Shown here one piece after another: positions 63,788-64,000 of a stretch of DNA of 64,000 bases. The stretch lies in NCBI RefSeq assembly GCF_013415905.1, contig NZ_CP058909.1, positions 1,054,001 through 1,118,000 of the forward strand. Direction: 5' to 3'. This DNA comes from Halosimplex pelagicum (GTDB taxonomy: Archaea > Halobacteriota > Halobacteria > Halobacteriales > Haloarculaceae). Made by a program: the position numbers and the translations under genes. The notes under the pieces are model-generated. The model was given only the letters and a program-made list of their open reading frames with translations. It did not search any database and was not told the DNA's origin. Within the stretch, counting starts at the first letter, position 1; each line of letters opens with the position of its first letter.

Positions 63788-64000
63788 TCAGTACCCCGTC
63801 GACGGTCGGTCGGCGCTCCCGGTCGGCCGCCGGGTCGACGGCGTCGGGAGGGCGTCGGTCGGCAGTCCCTTCCGCACGAACCGTCTCACCGCCCACCACG
63901 AGCGCTCGCCGGTGGCCCCGTCGACCGACCGCTCCGTATCCCCTCCGAGATGTTCCGTCGCGAACGTCTTCACGCGGCTACCTTTCGCCGTCGCTCGTAT
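63788..64000 (-). CDS. C-terminal end of a gene running off the right edge
   Basis: The frame is open from the window edge on the minus strand and ends in KTFATEHLGGDTERSVDGAT..., with a polar Pro/Thr-rich tail to TGA. A GTG inside it (at 63973) need not be a start, because no stop precedes it in the window. A hydrophobic/basic patch (ERSWWAVRRFVRKG) is the only feature. The start and family are not visible. It abuts the DUF457 gene. Confidence 0.5.
   Translation of the reverse strand: MRATAKGSRVKTFATEHLGGDTERSVDGATGERSWWAVRRFVRKGLPTDALPTPSTRRPTGSADRPSTGY

Overview
The window reads as chromosome of an extremely halophilic archaeon (class Halobacteria; genus not determined). It is very GC-rich, the proteins are strongly acidic, secreted lipoproteins carry twin-arginine signals, several promoters have a TATA element about 25-30 bases before a start codon (leaderless transcripts), and archaeal markers are present (ABCE1/Rli1, archaeal Pus10, archaemetzincin, CheF-like protein, NikR). 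Long antisense open frames are by-products of GC bias and were left out. I saw no rRNA, CRISPR array, complete insertion sequence or convincing tRNA.

Region by region. 1-3.4 kb: end of an FtsX-like permease, a GT-C-like membrane protein and a LolD-type ATPase in overlapping register. 3.4-7 kb: a family 39-type glycosyltransferase, a DUF1616 membrane protein and a GT2 glycosyltransferase. 7-18.4 kb: an iron-acquisition island with an ABC exporter, an FbpABC-type ferric iron importer, a three-gene hydroxamate-siderophore-like operon (N-acyltransferase, N-hydroxylase, asparagine-synthetase-like ligase) and a DUF4330 protein. All four transcription units have the same 18-base palindromic box (TTTTAGG-N4-CCTAAAA-like), which resembles DtxR-family iron boxes. 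18.5-20.7 kb: GT4 glycosyltransferase and a sulfatase-like protein. 20.8-25.6 kb: DUF7519/DUF58/DUF4129 operon and a DUF368 (PopT-like) lipid-carrier transporter.

25.6-39.7 kb is a complete urea-use island: urease ureB-C-A-G-D-E-F, a NikMNQO-type nickel ECF transporter, NikR with a candidate operator, and the urea ABC importer urtABCDE, which is preceded by a small leaderless, translationally coupled reading frame. Together these import urea and nickel, build the nickel enzyme and control metal uptake.

39.8-53.9 kb is mostly core genes: zinc ribbon, PIN-ATPase-KH protein, wHTH regulator, EMC6-like protein, ABCE1, beta-propeller, histidine kinase, archaemetzincin, UPF0146, RNase HII, ArsR-like regulator, SGNH hydrolase and Pus10. 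It also includes about 900 bases of structured non-coding DNA with hairpins and repeats (42.1-43.0 kb). 53.9-55.4 kb holds two back-to-back toxin-antitoxin modules (MazEF and TumE/TumA-like). 55.5-64 kb: a Thr/Pro-rich secreted protein, MscS channel, UppP, a remnant of a DUF6159 gene in front of an ABC permease/ATPase pair, a CheF-like protein, a DUF457 membrane hydrolase and the end of a gene cut by the right edge.

The most unusual system is the iron island. Its amide-forming enzyme appears to be an asparagine synthetase homologue without the glutaminase cysteine, and no IucA/IucC-type synthetase is in the window.
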